This document shows, in pieces, positions 30,401-39,833 of a stretch of DNA of 64,000 bases (position 1 is the stretch's first letter; each line of letters starts with the position of its first letter). The DNA is taken from positions 1 through 64,000 of the forward strand of contig WYCU01000006.1 of assembly GCA_016617495.1 (NCBI GenBank). The letters are read 5' to 3'. The notes beneath the pieces are model-generated. The model was not told the DNA's origin. It worked only from the letters and a program-made list of their open reading frames with translations, and made no database searches. This DNA is from Azonexaceae bacterium s22 (GTDB lineage: Bacteria; Pseudomonadota; Gammaproteobacteria; Burkholderiales; Rhodocyclaceae). The position numbers and the translations under genes are program-made.

Positions 30401-31369
30401 ATGAAAACAAGTTTTCTCGATTTCGAACAGTCGATTGCCGACCTCGAATCCAAGATCGAAGAGCTGCGCTTCGTCCAGGACGATTCCGCGGTCGATATCT
30501 CCGAAGAGATCGACCGGCTGGAAAAAAAGAGCAGCCAGTTGACCAAGGAAATCTACGGCAAGCTCTCGCCCTGGCAGATTTCCCAGGTTGCGCGCCATCC
30601 GCAACGGCCGTATACGCTGGATTACCTCTCGCTGATCTTCACCGATTTTGAAGAGCTGCACGGCGACCGCGCCTTTGCCGACGACCATGCCATCGTTGGC
30701 GGTTTGGCCCGGTTCAACGGCCAACCGGTCATGGTGATCGGGCACCAGAAGGGGCGCGATACCAAGGAAAAGATTTTCCGCAATTTCGGCATGCCGCGCC
30801 CGGAAGGCTACCGCAAGGCATTACGCCTGATGAAGCTGGCCGAGAAATTTGGCATTCCGGTCATGACTTTTGTCGATACGCCGGGTGCCTACCCAGGCAT
30901 CGATGCCGAAGAGCGCGGGCAGTCCGAAGCCATCGGGCGTAACCTCTACGTGATGGCCGAGCTCAAGGTGCCGGTCATCGTGACCATCATCGGCGAAGGC
31001 GGCTCCGGCGGTGCGCTGGCCATTGCCGTCGGCGACGTGGTCCAGATGCTTCAATACTCCACGTATTCGGTCATTTCGCCGGAAGGCTGCGCCTCCATTC
31101 TCTGGAAGAGCGCGGAAAAAGCGCCCGAAGCCGCCGAAACCATGGGTATCACGGCGCATCGCCTGAAAACCCTGGGGCTCATCGACAAGATCGTCAACGA
31201 GCCGGTGGGCGGGGCCCATCGCGACCATGCAGCAATGGCCGTTAACCTCAAGAAGGCCTTGCAGGAAGCCCTGAAGCAGCTGAGCGGCCTGTCCACGACC
31301 GAGTTGCTGGAAACGCGGTACGAGCGGCTGATGAGCTATGGCCGCTTCAAGGAAATCAATCCCAACTGA
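30401..31369 (+). CDS. accA: Acetyl-CoA carboxylase, carboxyltransferase subunit alpha
   Basis: The 322-residue alpha subunit pairs with AccD (encoded 24 kb away here) to move the carboxyl group to acetyl-CoA, the first step of fatty-acid synthesis. Family marks: N-terminal helical [68 protein letters not shown] and the oxyanion segment [23 protein letters not shown] -10-like box is near 30367. Confidence 0.97.
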   Translation: MKTSFLDFEQSIADLESKIEELRFVQDDSAVDISEEIDRLEKKSSQLTKEIYGKLSPWQISQVARHPQRPYTLDYLSLIFTDFEELHGDRAFADDHAIVGGLARFNGQPVMVIGHQKGRDTKEKIFRNFGMPRPEGYRKALRLMKLAEKFGIPVMTFVDTPGAYPGIDAEERGQSEAIGRNLYVMAELKVPVIVTIIGEGGSGGALAIAVGDVVQMLQYSTYSVISPEGCASILWKSAEKAPEAAETMGITAHRLKTLGLIDKIVNEPVGGAHRDHAAMAVNLKKALQEALKQLSGLSTTELLETRYERLMSYGRFKEINPN

Positions 31370-32309
31370 TGCACTGGCGGCGCATGTCGCCGCCTTTCTG
31401 ACGGAACGGGCGCCCGACGGCCCGTTGACCGTTGGTTTGTCCGGCGGTTGCGATTCTGTCGTCCTGCTCCATCTGGCGGTTAAGCTGGGTCTGCGCGACC
31501 GCCTCTGCGCGATCCATGTCCATCATGGTTTATCACCCAATGCCGACCGCTGGATGGCCTTTTGCGAAGCGTATTGCCGCCAGCTCGGGGTGCCGCTTTT
31601 TTGCCATTTTGCGACGGTCGACCGCGACAATCCGCTTGGTTTGGAAGCCGCGGCGCGCATGGCCCGCTATCGCGTGTTCGAGACCATACCCAGCGGCGCG
31701 TTGCTGCTCGGACATCACCGCGACGATCAGGCAGAAACCGTCCTGTTCAATCTGTTGCGTGGGGCAGGTGTAAGCGGCGCGGCGGGCATGTTGCCCGAGC
31801 GCCCGTTTGGCGCCTTGCGCATCCTGCGGCCGATGATCGCCACGCCGCGCGCTGCCATCGAAGCTTATGCGCGAGCCCAAGAGCTGGCGTGGATTGAAGA
31901 CGAGAGCAACGCCGATACGGGGTTTTCGCGGAATTTTCTGCGCCACAAGGTATTCCCGCTGCTGCATGGCCGCTTTCCTGCGGCCAGTCGCAATCTGGCC
32001 AAATCGGCCGCACATTTTGCTGAGGCCGACACGCTGCTTGGCGAACTGGCTGCGCTGGATTGGGCGCGCTGCGCCAGCGATACGGGCTTGCGCGTGGCGG
32101 ATTTGCGTCTGCTGTCGCTGCCGCGCCTCAAAAACCTGCTGCGTTGGCGCTTGGCGCAATTGGGCTGGCGCGTTCCCGCCAGTACGCGCCTTGATGAATT
32201 TTGCCGTCAGTTGCGCCAAGCCGGGCCCGATCGTCATCCGGCACTCGATCTGCCCGATGGTTGCATGATCGTGGTGCATCGAGAGCTCCGGTGGCGCCCG
32301 ACGGGGTGA
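31338..32309 (+). CDS. tilS: tRNA(Ile)-lysidine synthase, short form
   Basis: The enzyme modifies C34 of the AUA-reading tRNA-Ile to lysidine. The PP-loop [10 protein letters not shown] (about 35-44), [28 protein letters not shown] and the following substrate-binding domain are clear. At 323 residues it ends after that domain and lacks the C-terminal domain of the E. coli enzyme (about 430). The start is uncertain: the first ATG overlaps accA by 32 bases, and no better in-frame ATG precedes the PP-loop. Residues [20 protein letters not shown] include a copy of the dispersed element without breaking the frame. Confidence 0.9.
   Translation: MAASRKSIPTDALAAHVAAFLTERAPDGPLTVGLSGGCDSVVLLHLAVKLGLRDRLCAIHVHHGLSPNADRWMAFCEAYCRQLGVPLFCHFATVDRDNPLGLEAAARMARYRVFETIPSGALLLGHHRDDQAETVLFNLLRGAGVSGAAGMLPERPFGALRILRPMIATPRAAIEAYARAQELAWIEDESNADTGFSRNFLRHKVFPLLHGRFPAASRNLAKSAAHFAEADTLLGELAALDWARCASDTGLRVADLRLLSLPRLKNLLRWRLAQLGWRVPASTRLDEFCRQLRQAGPDRHPALDLPDGCMIVVHRELRWRPTG
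31616..31631 (-). repeat. Dispersed 16-bp element, copy 6 (inside tilS)
   Basis: The minus strand reads an exact ATTGTCGCGGTCGACC, then GTCGCAAAATGGCAAAAAA. In the tilS frame it encodes Val-Asp-Arg-Asp-Asn, the same peptide as the copy in nrtB. Confidence 0.9.
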
Positions 32310-32389
32310 CAAACTGTTACTCAAGCGACTTTTCGGTGCGCCAAGCCTTCAGTTACAATCCCAAGATTACTTTCCTTGCTCAAAAGCTC

Positions 32390-33268
32390 ATGATTACAGG
32401 TTCCATCGTTGCCATCGTTACGCCCATGCACGAGGATGGCAGCCTCGATTTGAATTCCCTGCGCAATCTGGTGGATTTCCACGTGCGCGAGGGCACGGAC
32501 GCCATCGTGATCGTGGGCACCACGGGCGAATCTCCCACGGTTGATGTCGAAGAGCACTGCGAACTGATCAAGGTTGTCGTCGATCACGCTGCCGGACGCA
32601 TTCCAGTCATTGCCGGTACCGGTGCCAATTCGACCTCGGAAGCCATCGAGCTGACGCGCTTTGCCAAGGATGCGGGCGCGGACATGGCACTTTCGGTCGT
32701 GCCTTATTACAACAAGCCGACGCAGGAAGGGCTGTACCGCCACTTCAAGGCCATTGCCGAAGCGGTCGAGCTGCCCGTCCTGCTGTACAACGTACCGGGT
32801 CGGACCGTGGCGGACATGAGCAACGACACGATTCTTCGCCTCGCCGAGGTTCCCGGCATCGTTGGTGTCAAGGATGCCACCGGCAACATTGATCGTGCTT
32901 GTGACCTGATTGCCCGCGCGCCCAAGGATTTCGCACTCTATACCGGCGATGACATGACGGCAGTCGCCACGATCAGCCTGGGGTTCCATGGCGATATTTC
33001 CGTAACCGCTAACGTGGCGCCGCGCTTGATGCATGAAATGTGCGTTGCCGCACGCAATGGCGATATTGCCCGTGCCCGCGAGATTCACTTCAAGCTGCTC
33101 GGGCTGCATCGCGACCTGTTCTGCGAGGCCAACCCGATCCCGGTCAAGTGGGCTGTGCATAAGCTGGGTCTGATGCCGGAGGGCATCCGCTTGCCATTGA
33201 CGCCCCTTTCCGAAGCCGGGCAGGCGCGCGTACTTGCCGCCATGCGTCAGGCAGGGCTTATCGGCTGA
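32390..33268 (+). CDS. dapA: 4-hydroxy-tetrahydrodipicolinate synthase
   Basis: The 292-residue lysine/diaminopimelate pathway enzyme condenses pyruvate with aspartate semialdehyde. Catalytic residues align with E. coli numbering: Thr44 in GTTGES, Tyr107 in VVPYYNKPT, Tyr133 in LLYNVPGR and Schiff-base Lys161 in GVKDATGN. The ATG at 32390 gives the family N-terminus [13 protein letters not shown]. bamC follows 17 bases later, as in many proteobacteria. Confidence 0.97.
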   Translation: MITGSIVAIVTPMHEDGSLDLNSLRNLVDFHVREGTDAIVIVGTTGESPTVDVEEHCELIKVVVDHAAGRIPVIAGTGANSTSEAIELTRFAKDAGADMALSVVPYYNKPTQEGLYRHFKAIAEAVELPVLLYNVPGRTVADMSNDTILRLAEVPGIVGVKDATGNIDRACDLIARAPKDFALYTGDDMTAVATISLGFHGDISVTANVAPRLMHEMCVAARNGDIARAREIHFKLLGLHRDLFCEANPIPVKWAVHKLGLMPEGIRLPLTPLSEAGQARVLAAMRQAGLIG

Positions 33269-33285
33269 ATGCGGAGAAACCTGAA

Positions 33286-34425
33286 ATGAGCCAACGCCAT
33301 TCCGCGCTGCTTCTGTCCCTCTTCGGTATGCTGCTTGCCGGGTGCAACAGCATGAGCGACGTGCTGCCAGAATCGAAAAAAATCGAATACAAGTCAGCGA
33401 GCAAGGTGCCCACGCTGGAAGTCCCGCCTGATCTGTCGCAATTAACGCGCGATGAGCGCTATGCGGTCCCGGATGCGGCAGGCAAAGGCACGGCGACGTT
33501 CTCCGCTTACACCGCAGACCGTACCCCGGCTGGCCAGGCACAAAATTCAACGGTGTTGCCGCAAGTTGAAAAAATCCGCGTGGAGCGCTCCGGCAATCAA
33601 CGCTGGTTGGTCGTGACGGCTCAGGCGGACAAGCTCTGGGGACCGGTCAAGGATTTCTGGCAGGAAACCGGCTTTGTCATTGTGCTGGAACGTCCCGATG
33701 CGGGTGTGATGGAAACCGATTGGGCCGAGGATCGGGCCAAGCTGGGTAACGACATCATTCGCCAGACGCTCGGTAAATTCCTCGATTCCATCTACTCCAC
33801 CGGGGAGCGGGACAAATTCCGCACGCGCCTGGAGCCGGGTGCCGAACCGGGAACGACGGACATCTTCATCAGCCACCGCGGTATGGAGGAGGTTTACACC
33901 TCATCAGCCAAAGACGATACCAAATGGCAACCGCGTCCGCCCGATCCGGAGCTGGAAGCCGAAATGTTACGTCGCCTGATGGTCCATCTGGGTTCGGAAA
34001 ATCAGCGCGCAGCAGCGAATGTGGCCGCGGCGAAGGCAGAGCCTCGCGCCAAGCTCGTTGGGGCGACCGATGGCTCGGGACAACTCGATGTCTATGAACG
34101 ATTCGATCGTGCTTGGCGCCGGGTGGGCTTGGCTTTGGATCGCGTCGGGTTCACGGTTGAAGACCGCGATCGCAGCAAGGGCCTCTACTTTGTTCGCTAC
34201 GTCGATCCTGAGAAGGACACCAAGAAAACCGACAGCGGTTGGTTGAGCAAGCTCAACATCTGGAAGAGCAACGATCCGATGGCGAACAGCAATGTTCAAT
34301 ATCGTATCCATGTCGCGGATGCCGGCCAGAACAGCGTGGTGACCGTGCTGACCAGCGAAGGCGGTGTTGACCGTTCCGAAACTGCGAAAAAGATCCTGAG
34401 TCTGCTTTATCAGCAGCTGCAGTGA
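33286..34425 (+). CDS. bamC: Outer membrane assembly lipoprotein BamC (NlpB)
   Basis: The 379-residue lipoprotein has a signal peptide with lipobox LLAGC (Cys20), the unstructured N-terminal segment VPTLEVPPDLSQLTRDERYAVP that wraps BamD, and two helix-grip domains (about 95-215 and 260-379). It belongs to the BAM complex that inserts beta-barrel proteins. dapA-bamC order is conserved. Its stop overlaps the GTG start of the next gene. Confidence 0.92.
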   Translation: MSQRHSALLLSLFGMLLAGCNSMSDVLPESKKIEYKSASKVPTLEVPPDLSQLTRDERYAVPDAAGKGTATFSAYTADRTPAGQAQNSTVLPQVEKIRVERSGNQRWLVVTAQADKLWGPVKDFWQETGFVIVLERPDAGVMETDWAEDRAKLGNDIIRQTLGKFLDSIYSTGERDKFRTRLEPGAEPGTTDIFISHRGMEEVYTSSAKDDTKWQPRPPDPELEAEMLRRLMVHLGSENQRAAANVAAAKAEPRAKLVGATDGSGQLDVYERFDRAWRRVGLALDRVGFTVEDRDRSKGLYFVRYVDPEKDTKKTDSGWLSKLNIWKSNDPMANSNVQYRIHVADAGQNSVVTVLTSEGGVDRSETAKKILSLLYQQLQ

Positions 34426-35186
34426 TCCGGTGTGCCTCACTCGGCAGCGGCAGCGCAGGGAATGCGCTGCTTGTCGAGGCTGGGGCCACCCGCTTGCTGG
34501 TGGATTGCGGCTTCGGTATAGCTGAAGTCAAGCGGCGTCTGGCCAGACTTGGTCGCGCCCCTGAAGGGCTCTCCGGCATTCTCATAACTCACGAGCATAG
34601 CGACCATATCAAAGGCGCATTTGCGCTTGCGGTGCGTTACGCGCTGCCCGTTTGGGCGACGCACGGTACCTTTTCGGCAAGTAACCTGCCGCAGGGAATT
34701 GATGCGCGCGTGGTGGATAGTCACAATCTCTTTGTGCTCGGCGACCTGGAAATACAACCCTTTCCCGTGCCCCACGATGCCAGGGAGCCGGTTCAGTTTG
34801 TCTTTTCGGCCCGGGGCCGGCGCTTGGGCCTCCTCACCGATGCCGGAGACATTACGCCCCACATTCGGAAGTGCCTCTCAGGGCTGGATGCCTTGATCCT
34901 GGAATTCAACCACGATTTAGACATGCTCGCGGGATCAAGCTATCCCGAGTTCCTCAAGCGCCGCATTGCCGGCCGCTTGGGGCATCTGGCCAATACGGCT
35001 GCGCTGGCCTTGCTTCACGAGATTGACAAGAGCCGACTACAGTTTCTGGTCGCCGCGCATTTGAGTGAATCCAACAATTGTTCCGTGCATGTGCGGCGTT
35101 TGCTGGAGAAACACTTCGACAACAGTTCGACACACGTGGCTATCGCAACGCAAAAAGCGGGATTTGACTGGCAAACAATTTCTTGA
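34422..35186 (+). CDS. Metallo-beta-lactamase-fold hydrolase, YycJ/WalJ-like
   Basis: The 254-residue protein has LGSGSAGNALLVEAGATRLLVDCG, metal motif THEHSDHIKG (about 48-57), HDAREPVQFVF, LTDAGDITPHI and a late His in VAAHLSESNN. This arrangement fits the YycJ/WalJ branch, linked in other bacteria to DNA repair. Start is GTG within the bamC stop (GTGA overlap), implying translational coupling. Confidence 0.85.
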   Translation: MIRCASLGSGSAGNALLVEAGATRLLVDCGFGIAEVKRRLARLGRAPEGLSGILITHEHSDHIKGAFALAVRYALPVWATHGTFSASNLPQGIDARVVDSHNLFVLGDLEIQPFPVPHDAREPVQFVFSARGRRLGLLTDAGDITPHIRKCLSGLDALILEFNHDLDMLAGSSYPEFLKRRIAGRLGHLANTAALALLHEIDKSRLQFLVAAHLSESNNCSVHVRRLLEKHFDNSSTHVAIATQKAGFDWQTIS

Positions 35187-35193
35187 GGGCAAC

Positions 35194-35224
35194 AAAAAAC
35201 GGGGCCGAAGCCCCGCTTTTGTTG
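35194..35224. terminator. Bidirectional terminator
   Basis: CGGGGC (35200-35205) pairs with GCCCCG (35210-35215) around CGAA, with A-rich sequence on the left and CTTTTGTT on the right. It lies between two converging genes. Confidence 0.88.
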
Positions 35225-35238
35225 CAGTGAAGCAAGAA

Positions 35239-35565
35239 TTACTTCTTGGCTTCCATGCCGGACATACCGCCCATGCCGGACATACCAGCTTGTTCGGCTG
35301 GCTTGGCAGCTTCCATACCGGACATGCCGCCCATGCCGGACATACCAGACATACCGCCCATGCCGGACATACCAGCTTGTTCGGCCGGCTTGGCAGCTTC
35401 CATACCGGACATGCCGCCCATGCCGGACATACCACCCATGCCGGACATGCCAGCTTGCGGAGCAGCCGGAGCCGGAGCCGGAGCGGCAGCAGCGGGTTCT
35501 TCCTTCTTACCGCAGGCGGACAGAGCAACGGCGAGCAGAGCAGCAACGAGAATAGACTTGTTCAT
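35239..35565 (-). CDS. Met/Gly/Ser-repeat small lipoprotein
   Basis: The 108-residue precursor has a lipoprotein signal (MNKSILVAALLAVALSAC, Cys18), then GKKEEP and an Ala/Pro linker. The rest consists of GMSGMGGMSGM repeats broken by EAAKPAEQA spacers, ending GMEAKK. The mature part is mostly Met, Gly and Ser with no aromatic residues. Met-rich extracytoplasmic segments can bind Cu(I), but that is only a possibility here. The underlying DNA is a tandem repeat of about 60-87 bases (35250-35460). The ATG at 35565 follows AAGGGAA. Confidence 0.8.
   Translation of the reverse strand: MNKSILVAALLAVALSACGKKEEPAAAAPAPAPAAPQAGMSGMGGMSGMGGMSGMEAAKPAEQAGMSGMGGMSGMSGMGGMSGMEAAKPAEQAGMSGMGGMSGMEAKK
35250..35460 (-). 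repeat. Imperfect tandem repeats inside the Met-rich lipoprotein gene
   Basis: Three units, each opening with GCTTCCAT(A/G)CCGGACAT on the plus strand and the first two closing with AGCTTGTTCGGCYGGCTTGG. Within the units the motif (A/G)CCGCCCATGCCGGACAT recurs. Unit length varies by multiples of three, so the reading frame is kept; copy number may vary between strains. Confidence 0.8.
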
Positions 35566-35696
35566 GGATATTTCCCTTATCGATAAGAAAAAAAGCAGCC
35601 TCGAAATCAATGGTCTAGAGACCACTTACTATAAATTATATCAAGATTTTATAAGCTTGATGTAAGGTTTGCTGCAATGCGGTACCTGACTGGACA

Positions 35697-36173
35697 CTAA
35701 AGCCCGAGTTTTGTAGGAGAAAGAAATTCACCTTGCTCTTGCCAGATTTCCTCGAATTTGCGGCGATATGGGCGAATTTCTTCAGCTTCGTCGATCAGAA
35801 GTTTTCCTCGTGGCAGGTCTCGCTCAAATCGAATCAGCGCATTGCAGTCATCCACAATCAGTATGGCATCTCTCAGATGAGCAATTTGTGGCGGCGTCTG
35901 TTGCACTGCGCCAAGGTGGCTGTAGGTGGCGATCAGGCGTTGCAGCTTGGGGTGGTGGCGCAGATAGGCGTCCGCATTGCGTAGCGCGATACGGACGCCA
36001 TTTTGCTGCCTGGATTGCAGGATGCGCTGCATGGCAGCCAGATGCTCCGGGCTTTCGAGCGCTAGTTGTACCAAGTCTTCGTCGTAGATCAGAATCTGAC
36101 GCTCTGCCAGCGCGAGGATGCGATCCAGCGCGCTTCGATAATCCTGCCAGGTGGTGAGAAGTTCTCTTGCCAT
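35697..36173 (-). CDS. Conserved-looking hypothetical protein
   Basis: A 158-residue soluble protein, rich in Leu, Arg and Glu (LTTWQDYRSALDRILALAER, LIYDEDLVQLALESPEHL, HHPKLQRLIATYSHLG, FERDLPRGKLLID). No membrane helix or catalytic motif stands out. The pattern of an Asp-containing strand, a helix, then an Arg-rich segment weakly suggests a phospholipase-D-like fold, but the HKD motif is absent. It diverges from rlmD with a 52-base gap. Confidence 0.75.
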   Translation of the reverse strand: MARELLTTWQDYRSALDRILALAERQILIYDEDLVQLALESPEHLAAMQRILQSRQQNGVRIALRNADAYLRHHPKLQRLIATYSHLGAVQQTPPQIAHLRDAILIVDDCNALIRFERDLPRGKLLIDEAEEIRPYRRKFEEIWQEQGEFLSPTKLGL

Positions 36174-36225
36174 GGTTTACAGTCTAGACGATTGATAAAA
36201 TCTTCGCTTTTCTTCGGAGCCTTGC

Positions 36226-37524
36226 ATGCCGATCGGTGTCATTGAATCGCTGGATCACGATGCGCGGGGAATTACCCGGCGCGACGGCAAAGCCATATTT
36301 GTCGACGGTGCCTTGCCCGGGGAGACTGTGGAGTATGCAAGTTTTCGTCGCAAGCCGAAATACGAATTGGCCCACCTAGTTAACGTGATTACCGAGTCGG
36401 TGGCTCGAGTTACCCCCCGGTGCCCTCATTTTGGCATTTGTGGTGGTTGTTCGATGCAGCATCTGGAGGCGTCGACCCAGGTCGCCGTTAAACAGCGCGT
36501 ATTGGAAGACACGCTTTGGCATGTGGGCCGCGTGCGTCCGGAGCAAATGCTGGCGCCAATCGAGGGGGCGCCCTGGGCTTATCGCCATCGCGCGCGCCTG
36601 GGGGTGCGCAACGTGCCGAGCAAGGGCGGCATGTTGATCGGCTTCCATGAGCGTCGTAGCAGTTACATTGCCGATCTGCGCACCTGCCCGATACTTCAGC
36701 CGCATGTTTCTGCGCTGCTGATCCCGCTACGCGAGCTGTTTACGGCGTTGTCGGTTTCCGAGCGTCTGCCACAGGTCGAAGTGGCGGTTGGTGAGCAGTG
36801 CACTGCCTTGGTGCTACGCATTCTGGAACCATTGACCTCAAAGGATGAGGCGTTGATCCGTGCATTTGCCGACAAGCATGCGGTGGTGATTTACCTTCAG
36901 CCCAAGGGGCCGGACACGGCGTTTCGCTTTTATCCTTTGCCGGGGCCGCCTTTGACGTATGCCTTGCCGGATTTTGATCTGGAGTTTGAGTTCCGGCCAA
37001 CCGATTTTACGCAGGTCAATCATGCAGTGAATCGCGTGCTTGTCCGGCGCGCACTTAAGTTGCTCGATCCTCAACCGGGTGAGCGTATTGCCGATCTGTT
37101 CTGCGGTTTGGGGAATTTCACATTGCCGATTGCCCGTTCCGGGGCGCTGGTTGTCGGCGTGGAGGGGAGCCCTGCGCTTGTCGAACGCGGGCTGGCGAGT
37201 GCGAAGGCGCACGCGCTTGATTCGCGTGTCGCGCTCTTCGCAGAAAACCTGTTTGAATGCACAACGGAGTCGCTCGGTCGTTTGGGGCGCTTCGACAAGA
37301 TGTTGATCGATCCGCCTCGCGAAGGGGCGATTGAGGTCGTCAAGGCTCTTGGGGAGGACGGCCCGCAACGCATTGTCTATGTCTCGTGTAATCCCGCCAC
37401 GTTGGCCAGGGATGCCGCGGTGCTGGTTTCAGTCAAGCACTATCGTTTGAAGGCCGCAGGGATCGTCAACATGTTCCCGCATACCGGCCATGTCGAGTCG
37501 ATTGCGCTTTTTGAGCGCGAATAA
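36226..37524 (+). CDS. rlmD: 23S rRNA (uracil(1939)-C5)-methyltransferase
   Basis: The 432-residue enzyme has an N-terminal TRAM domain ([16 protein letters not shown]... [11 protein letters not shown]), four Cys for a 4Fe-4S cluster ([10 protein letters not shown] near 66-75 and the Cys of DLRTCPIL near 152), a SAM-binding region ([17 protein letters not shown]) and the catalytic [10 protein letters not shown] (Cys near 388). It makes m5U in 23S rRNA. Assigned to RlmD rather than RlmC/TrmA on the cluster and TRAM domain. Confidence 0.94.
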   Translation: MPIGVIESLDHDARGITRRDGKAIFVDGALPGETVEYASFRRKPKYELAHLVNVITESVARVTPRCPHFGICGGCSMQHLEASTQVAVKQRVLEDTLWHVGRVRPEQMLAPIEGAPWAYRHRARLGVRNVPSKGGMLIGFHERRSSYIADLRTCPILQPHVSALLIPLRELFTALSVSERLPQVEVAVGEQCTALVLRILEPLTSKDEALIRAFADKHAVVIYLQPKGPDTAFRFYPLPGPPLTYALPDFDLEFEFRPTDFTQVNHAVNRVLVRRALKLLDPQPGERIADLFCGLGNFTLPIARSGALVVGVEGSPALVERGLASAKAHALDSRVALFAENLFECTTESLGRLGRFDKMLIDPPREGAIEVVKALGEDGPQRIVYVSCNPATLARDAAVLVSVKHYRLKAAGIVNMFPHTGHVESIALFERE

Positions 37525-37551
37525 AAAAGGACGGCTAAGCCGTCCTTTTTT
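37523..37551. terminator. Bidirectional terminator between rlmD and the Bax-inhibitor-like gene
   Basis: GGACGGC (37529-37535) pairs with GCCGTCC (37539-37545) around TAA, with six A before and six T after. It serves both converging genes. Confidence 0.95.
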
Positions 37552-37572
37552 GATTTTGGCTGGATCAATCCA

Positions 37573-38265
37573 TCAATCGCGTTCGCCGGTCAGCGCCATG
37601 ATGAGTTGCAACAGGCTGACGAAGACGTTGTAAATGTCCAGATAGACGGCGAGGGTGGCGGAAACGTAGTTCGTTTCCCCACCTTGGACGATGCGACTGA
37701 TGTCGTAAAGAATGTAGGCGGAGAAAATCAGGACAACCGCCGCGGCAATCGCCAGCGACAGCGCGGGAATCTGGAAGAACAGATTGCCGACGATGGCGAG
37801 CAGTACCAAAATGGCACCGGCGAACAAGAACTTGCCCATGCCGGAGAAATCACGCTTGCTCACCGTGGCGATGGTGGACATCGTAAGGAAGATTGCGCCG
37901 GTACCGCCTGCTGCGAGGGCAATCATGCCCGTGCCATTCGAGAAGCCAAGTGCCACTTGCAGGATGCGGGAAAGCATCAGCCCCATGAAGAAGGTGAATG
38001 CCAGCAACAAGGCGACGCCAAGGCTACTGTTCTTGTTTTTTTCGATGCCCCACATGAATCCCCAGGCAATCCCGAGAAACAGGGCGAACGCCAAGAACGG
38101 GCTGCCGGCCAGGAAGCTGAATCCCATTTGAACGCCTGCCAGCGCACCCAGAACAGTCGGGATCATCGACAGGCCAAGCAACATGTAAGTATTGCGCAGC
38201 ACACGATTTTGCTGACCGGCAATACCTGTACTCTCTCGCTGGGAAATATCGTAGTTTGTTTGCAT
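37573..38265 (-). CDS. Bax inhibitor-1/YccA family membrane protein
   Basis: The 230-residue integral membrane protein has seven hydrophobic segments and the family motifs NRVLRNTYMLLGLSMIPT at the start and ILYDISRIVQGGETNYVSATLAVYLDIYN near the end, with the acidic residues that gate calcium leak in relatives. E. coli YccA interacts with FtsH. The ATG at 38265 was preferred; an in-frame GTG four codons upstream is also possible. Confidence 0.93.
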   Translation of the reverse strand: MQTNYDISQRESTGIAGQQNRVLRNTYMLLGLSMIPTVLGALAGVQMGFSFLAGSPFLAFALFLGIAWGFMWGIEKNKNSSLGVALLLAFTFFMGLMLSRILQVALGFSNGTGMIALAAGGTGAIFLTMSTIATVSKRDFSGMGKFLFAGAILVLLAIVGNLFFQIPALSLAIAAAVVLIFSAYILYDISRIVQGGETNYVSATLAVYLDIYNVFVSLLQLIMALTGERD

Positions 38266-38385
38266 GTGTACACTCACTTTGTCGACGGTTACGTCGGATA
38301 AGACTATCCAAGGTGTCTCGAAGTTTCAAGTAGCGCGGCATTGCGCGAAAGAGGCTTCGCTCGCTTGTGTTACAATCTTACGCTT

Positions 38386-38473
<88 letters not shown>

Positions 38474-38496
38474 ACGACGTTGTCGCCCTTCGATGT

Positions 38497-38952
38497 TCAG
38501 GCGCCGTCGTTTTGTTTGAGCGCATCAGCCCAGCAATTGGGCGTTTCGTACAGTCGGACGCGTTCAAGATGAAGCTGATTGCCGTAAGTGTCGCGGTAGA
38601 CGGCGTTCAAACGGTCAAAAGCGATTCGCGCAAGATTTTCTGCAGTTGGCACACAATCGAGCAGGACTGTCTTGTGATTCGGCAAGGTCTGCAAAAATTC
38701 CACGACCGGTTTGTCGTCGCGAAACGCGAGAAACGCATGGTCCCATTCGTCGACCAGATGGGTTTTTGCCAAGGTTTTTACTTCCGAAAAATCCATGACC
38801 ATGCCGTTGGCGGCGTCGCCGGCTTTGTTGATGATTTTTCCGGAAAGCGTGATCTCGATTACATAGCGGTGACCATGCAGGTGGCGGCATTGGCTCCGAT
38901 GATCCGGGATGCGGTGGCCGGCGTCGAATTCAAGGCGGCGAGTAATTTGCAT
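38497..38952 (-). CDS. queD: 6-carboxy-5,6,7,8-tetrahydropterin synthase
   Basis: The 151-residue QueD makes the pterin intermediate of queuosine. Zn-binding His are in [10 protein letters not shown] and CRHLHGHRY (about 12-29), with the catalytic Cys just before. The family Glu/Asp residues lie in [18 protein letters not shown] and VPTAENLAR, and the end is [11 protein letters not shown]. It diverges from a radical SAM gene with a 44-base shared promoter region. Confidence 0.93.
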   Translation of the reverse strand: MQITRRLEFDAGHRIPDHRSQCRHLHGHRYVIEITLSGKIINKAGDAANGMVMDFSEVKTLAKTHLVDEWDHAFLAFRDDKPVVEFLQTLPNHKTVLLDCVPTAENLARIAFDRLNAVYRDTYGNQLHLERVRLYETPNCWADALKQNDGA

Positions 38953-38996
38953 GATGGTCTGGTTTCTTGGCAGGCGGCCGATTATACAATGGTGCC

Positions 38997-39833
38997 ATGC
39001 TAAGCATTGCAGACCACCGGCGAGATCAGGCCGGATTACGTTACGTCTATCCCGTCGTCTCCCGTCGGGCTGGAGGGGTGTCTGTTGGTATCAACCTGAA
39101 CGTTAACAATGCGTGTAATTGGGCTTGCGCGTACTGTCAGGTCGAAAATCTGGCGCGCGGCGGTCCGCCGCCGATCGATCTTGACTTGCTTAAGCGTGAG
39201 TTGAGCGGGTTCATTGATGAATTGCTGCATGGCGACTTCATGCTTCGTGAGGTACCGCCCGAAGCGCGCCGCCTTGCCGATATTGCGTTCTCCGGAAATG
39301 GTGAGCCGACCAGTGCCGCTGAATTTTTTGAAGTGGTCCAGTGCGTTGCCCAAGTGCTCAAGCGGTTCGGTGTCTTTGGGGCATTGCCGGTCCGCTTGAT
39401 TACCAACGGTAGCCTGATGCATCGGCCGGTGGTGCAAAAAGGTCTGGAAGCTTTGGCGGAAATGGGGGGGGAGGTGTGGTTCAAAATTGATCGCGCGCTC
39501 CCCGATGAGGTTCGGTTGATCAACGGCGTGCCTCTGGATCTGGAGAGTGTGCGCCGTCGCCTGGCAATCAGTTGTGCGTTGGTGCCGACTTGGGTGCAAA
39601 CCTGCTGGTTTGCCGTCGACGGCCATGAACCGGGCGCGGCTTCACGTGCGGCATATTGCGAATTGTTGCGCCCATTGGCGACGCAAATCGCAGGTGTGCA
39701 TTTGTATGGATTGGCACGTCCTTCATTGCAGCCCATGGCGGGACGTTTGCAGCGCCTTGAGGAATCGAAGTTGCGGGCATTTGCGCAGGAAATCGAAAAA
39801 ACAACGGGCCTCAAGGTTGTTGTTTCACCTTGA
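38997..39833 (+). CDS. Radical SAM protein of unknown function
   Basis: The 278-residue enzyme has the C-x3-C-x2-C cluster motif in NNACNWACAYCQVENL (about 38-53) and the SAM-binding GNGEPT motif in IAFSGNGEPTSAAEF (about 96-110), as in the PflA/TYW1-like branches. No extra Fe-S cluster domain is seen. Divergent pairing with queD makes a role in 7-deazaguanine or tRNA modification tempting, but it does not look like canonical QueE. The stop codon lies inside a 13-bp hairpin stem. Confidence 0.8.
   Translation: MLSIADHRRDQAGLRYVYPVVSRRAGGVSVGINLNVNNACNWACAYCQVENLARGGPPPIDLDLLKRELSGFIDELLHGDFMLREVPPEARRLADIAFSGNGEPTSAAEFFEVVQCVAQVLKRFGVFGALPVRLITNGSLMHRPVVQKGLEALAEMGGEVWFKIDRALPDEVRLINGVPLDLESVRRRLAISCALVPTWVQTCWFAVDGHEPGAASRAAYCELLRPLATQIAGVHLYGLARPSLQPMAGRLQRLEESKLRAFAQEIEKTTGLKVVVSP

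Noticed and set aside
35250-35460. CRISPR-like repeat array
   Set aside because: Repeats are contiguous without unique spacers and encode a lipoprotein in frame.
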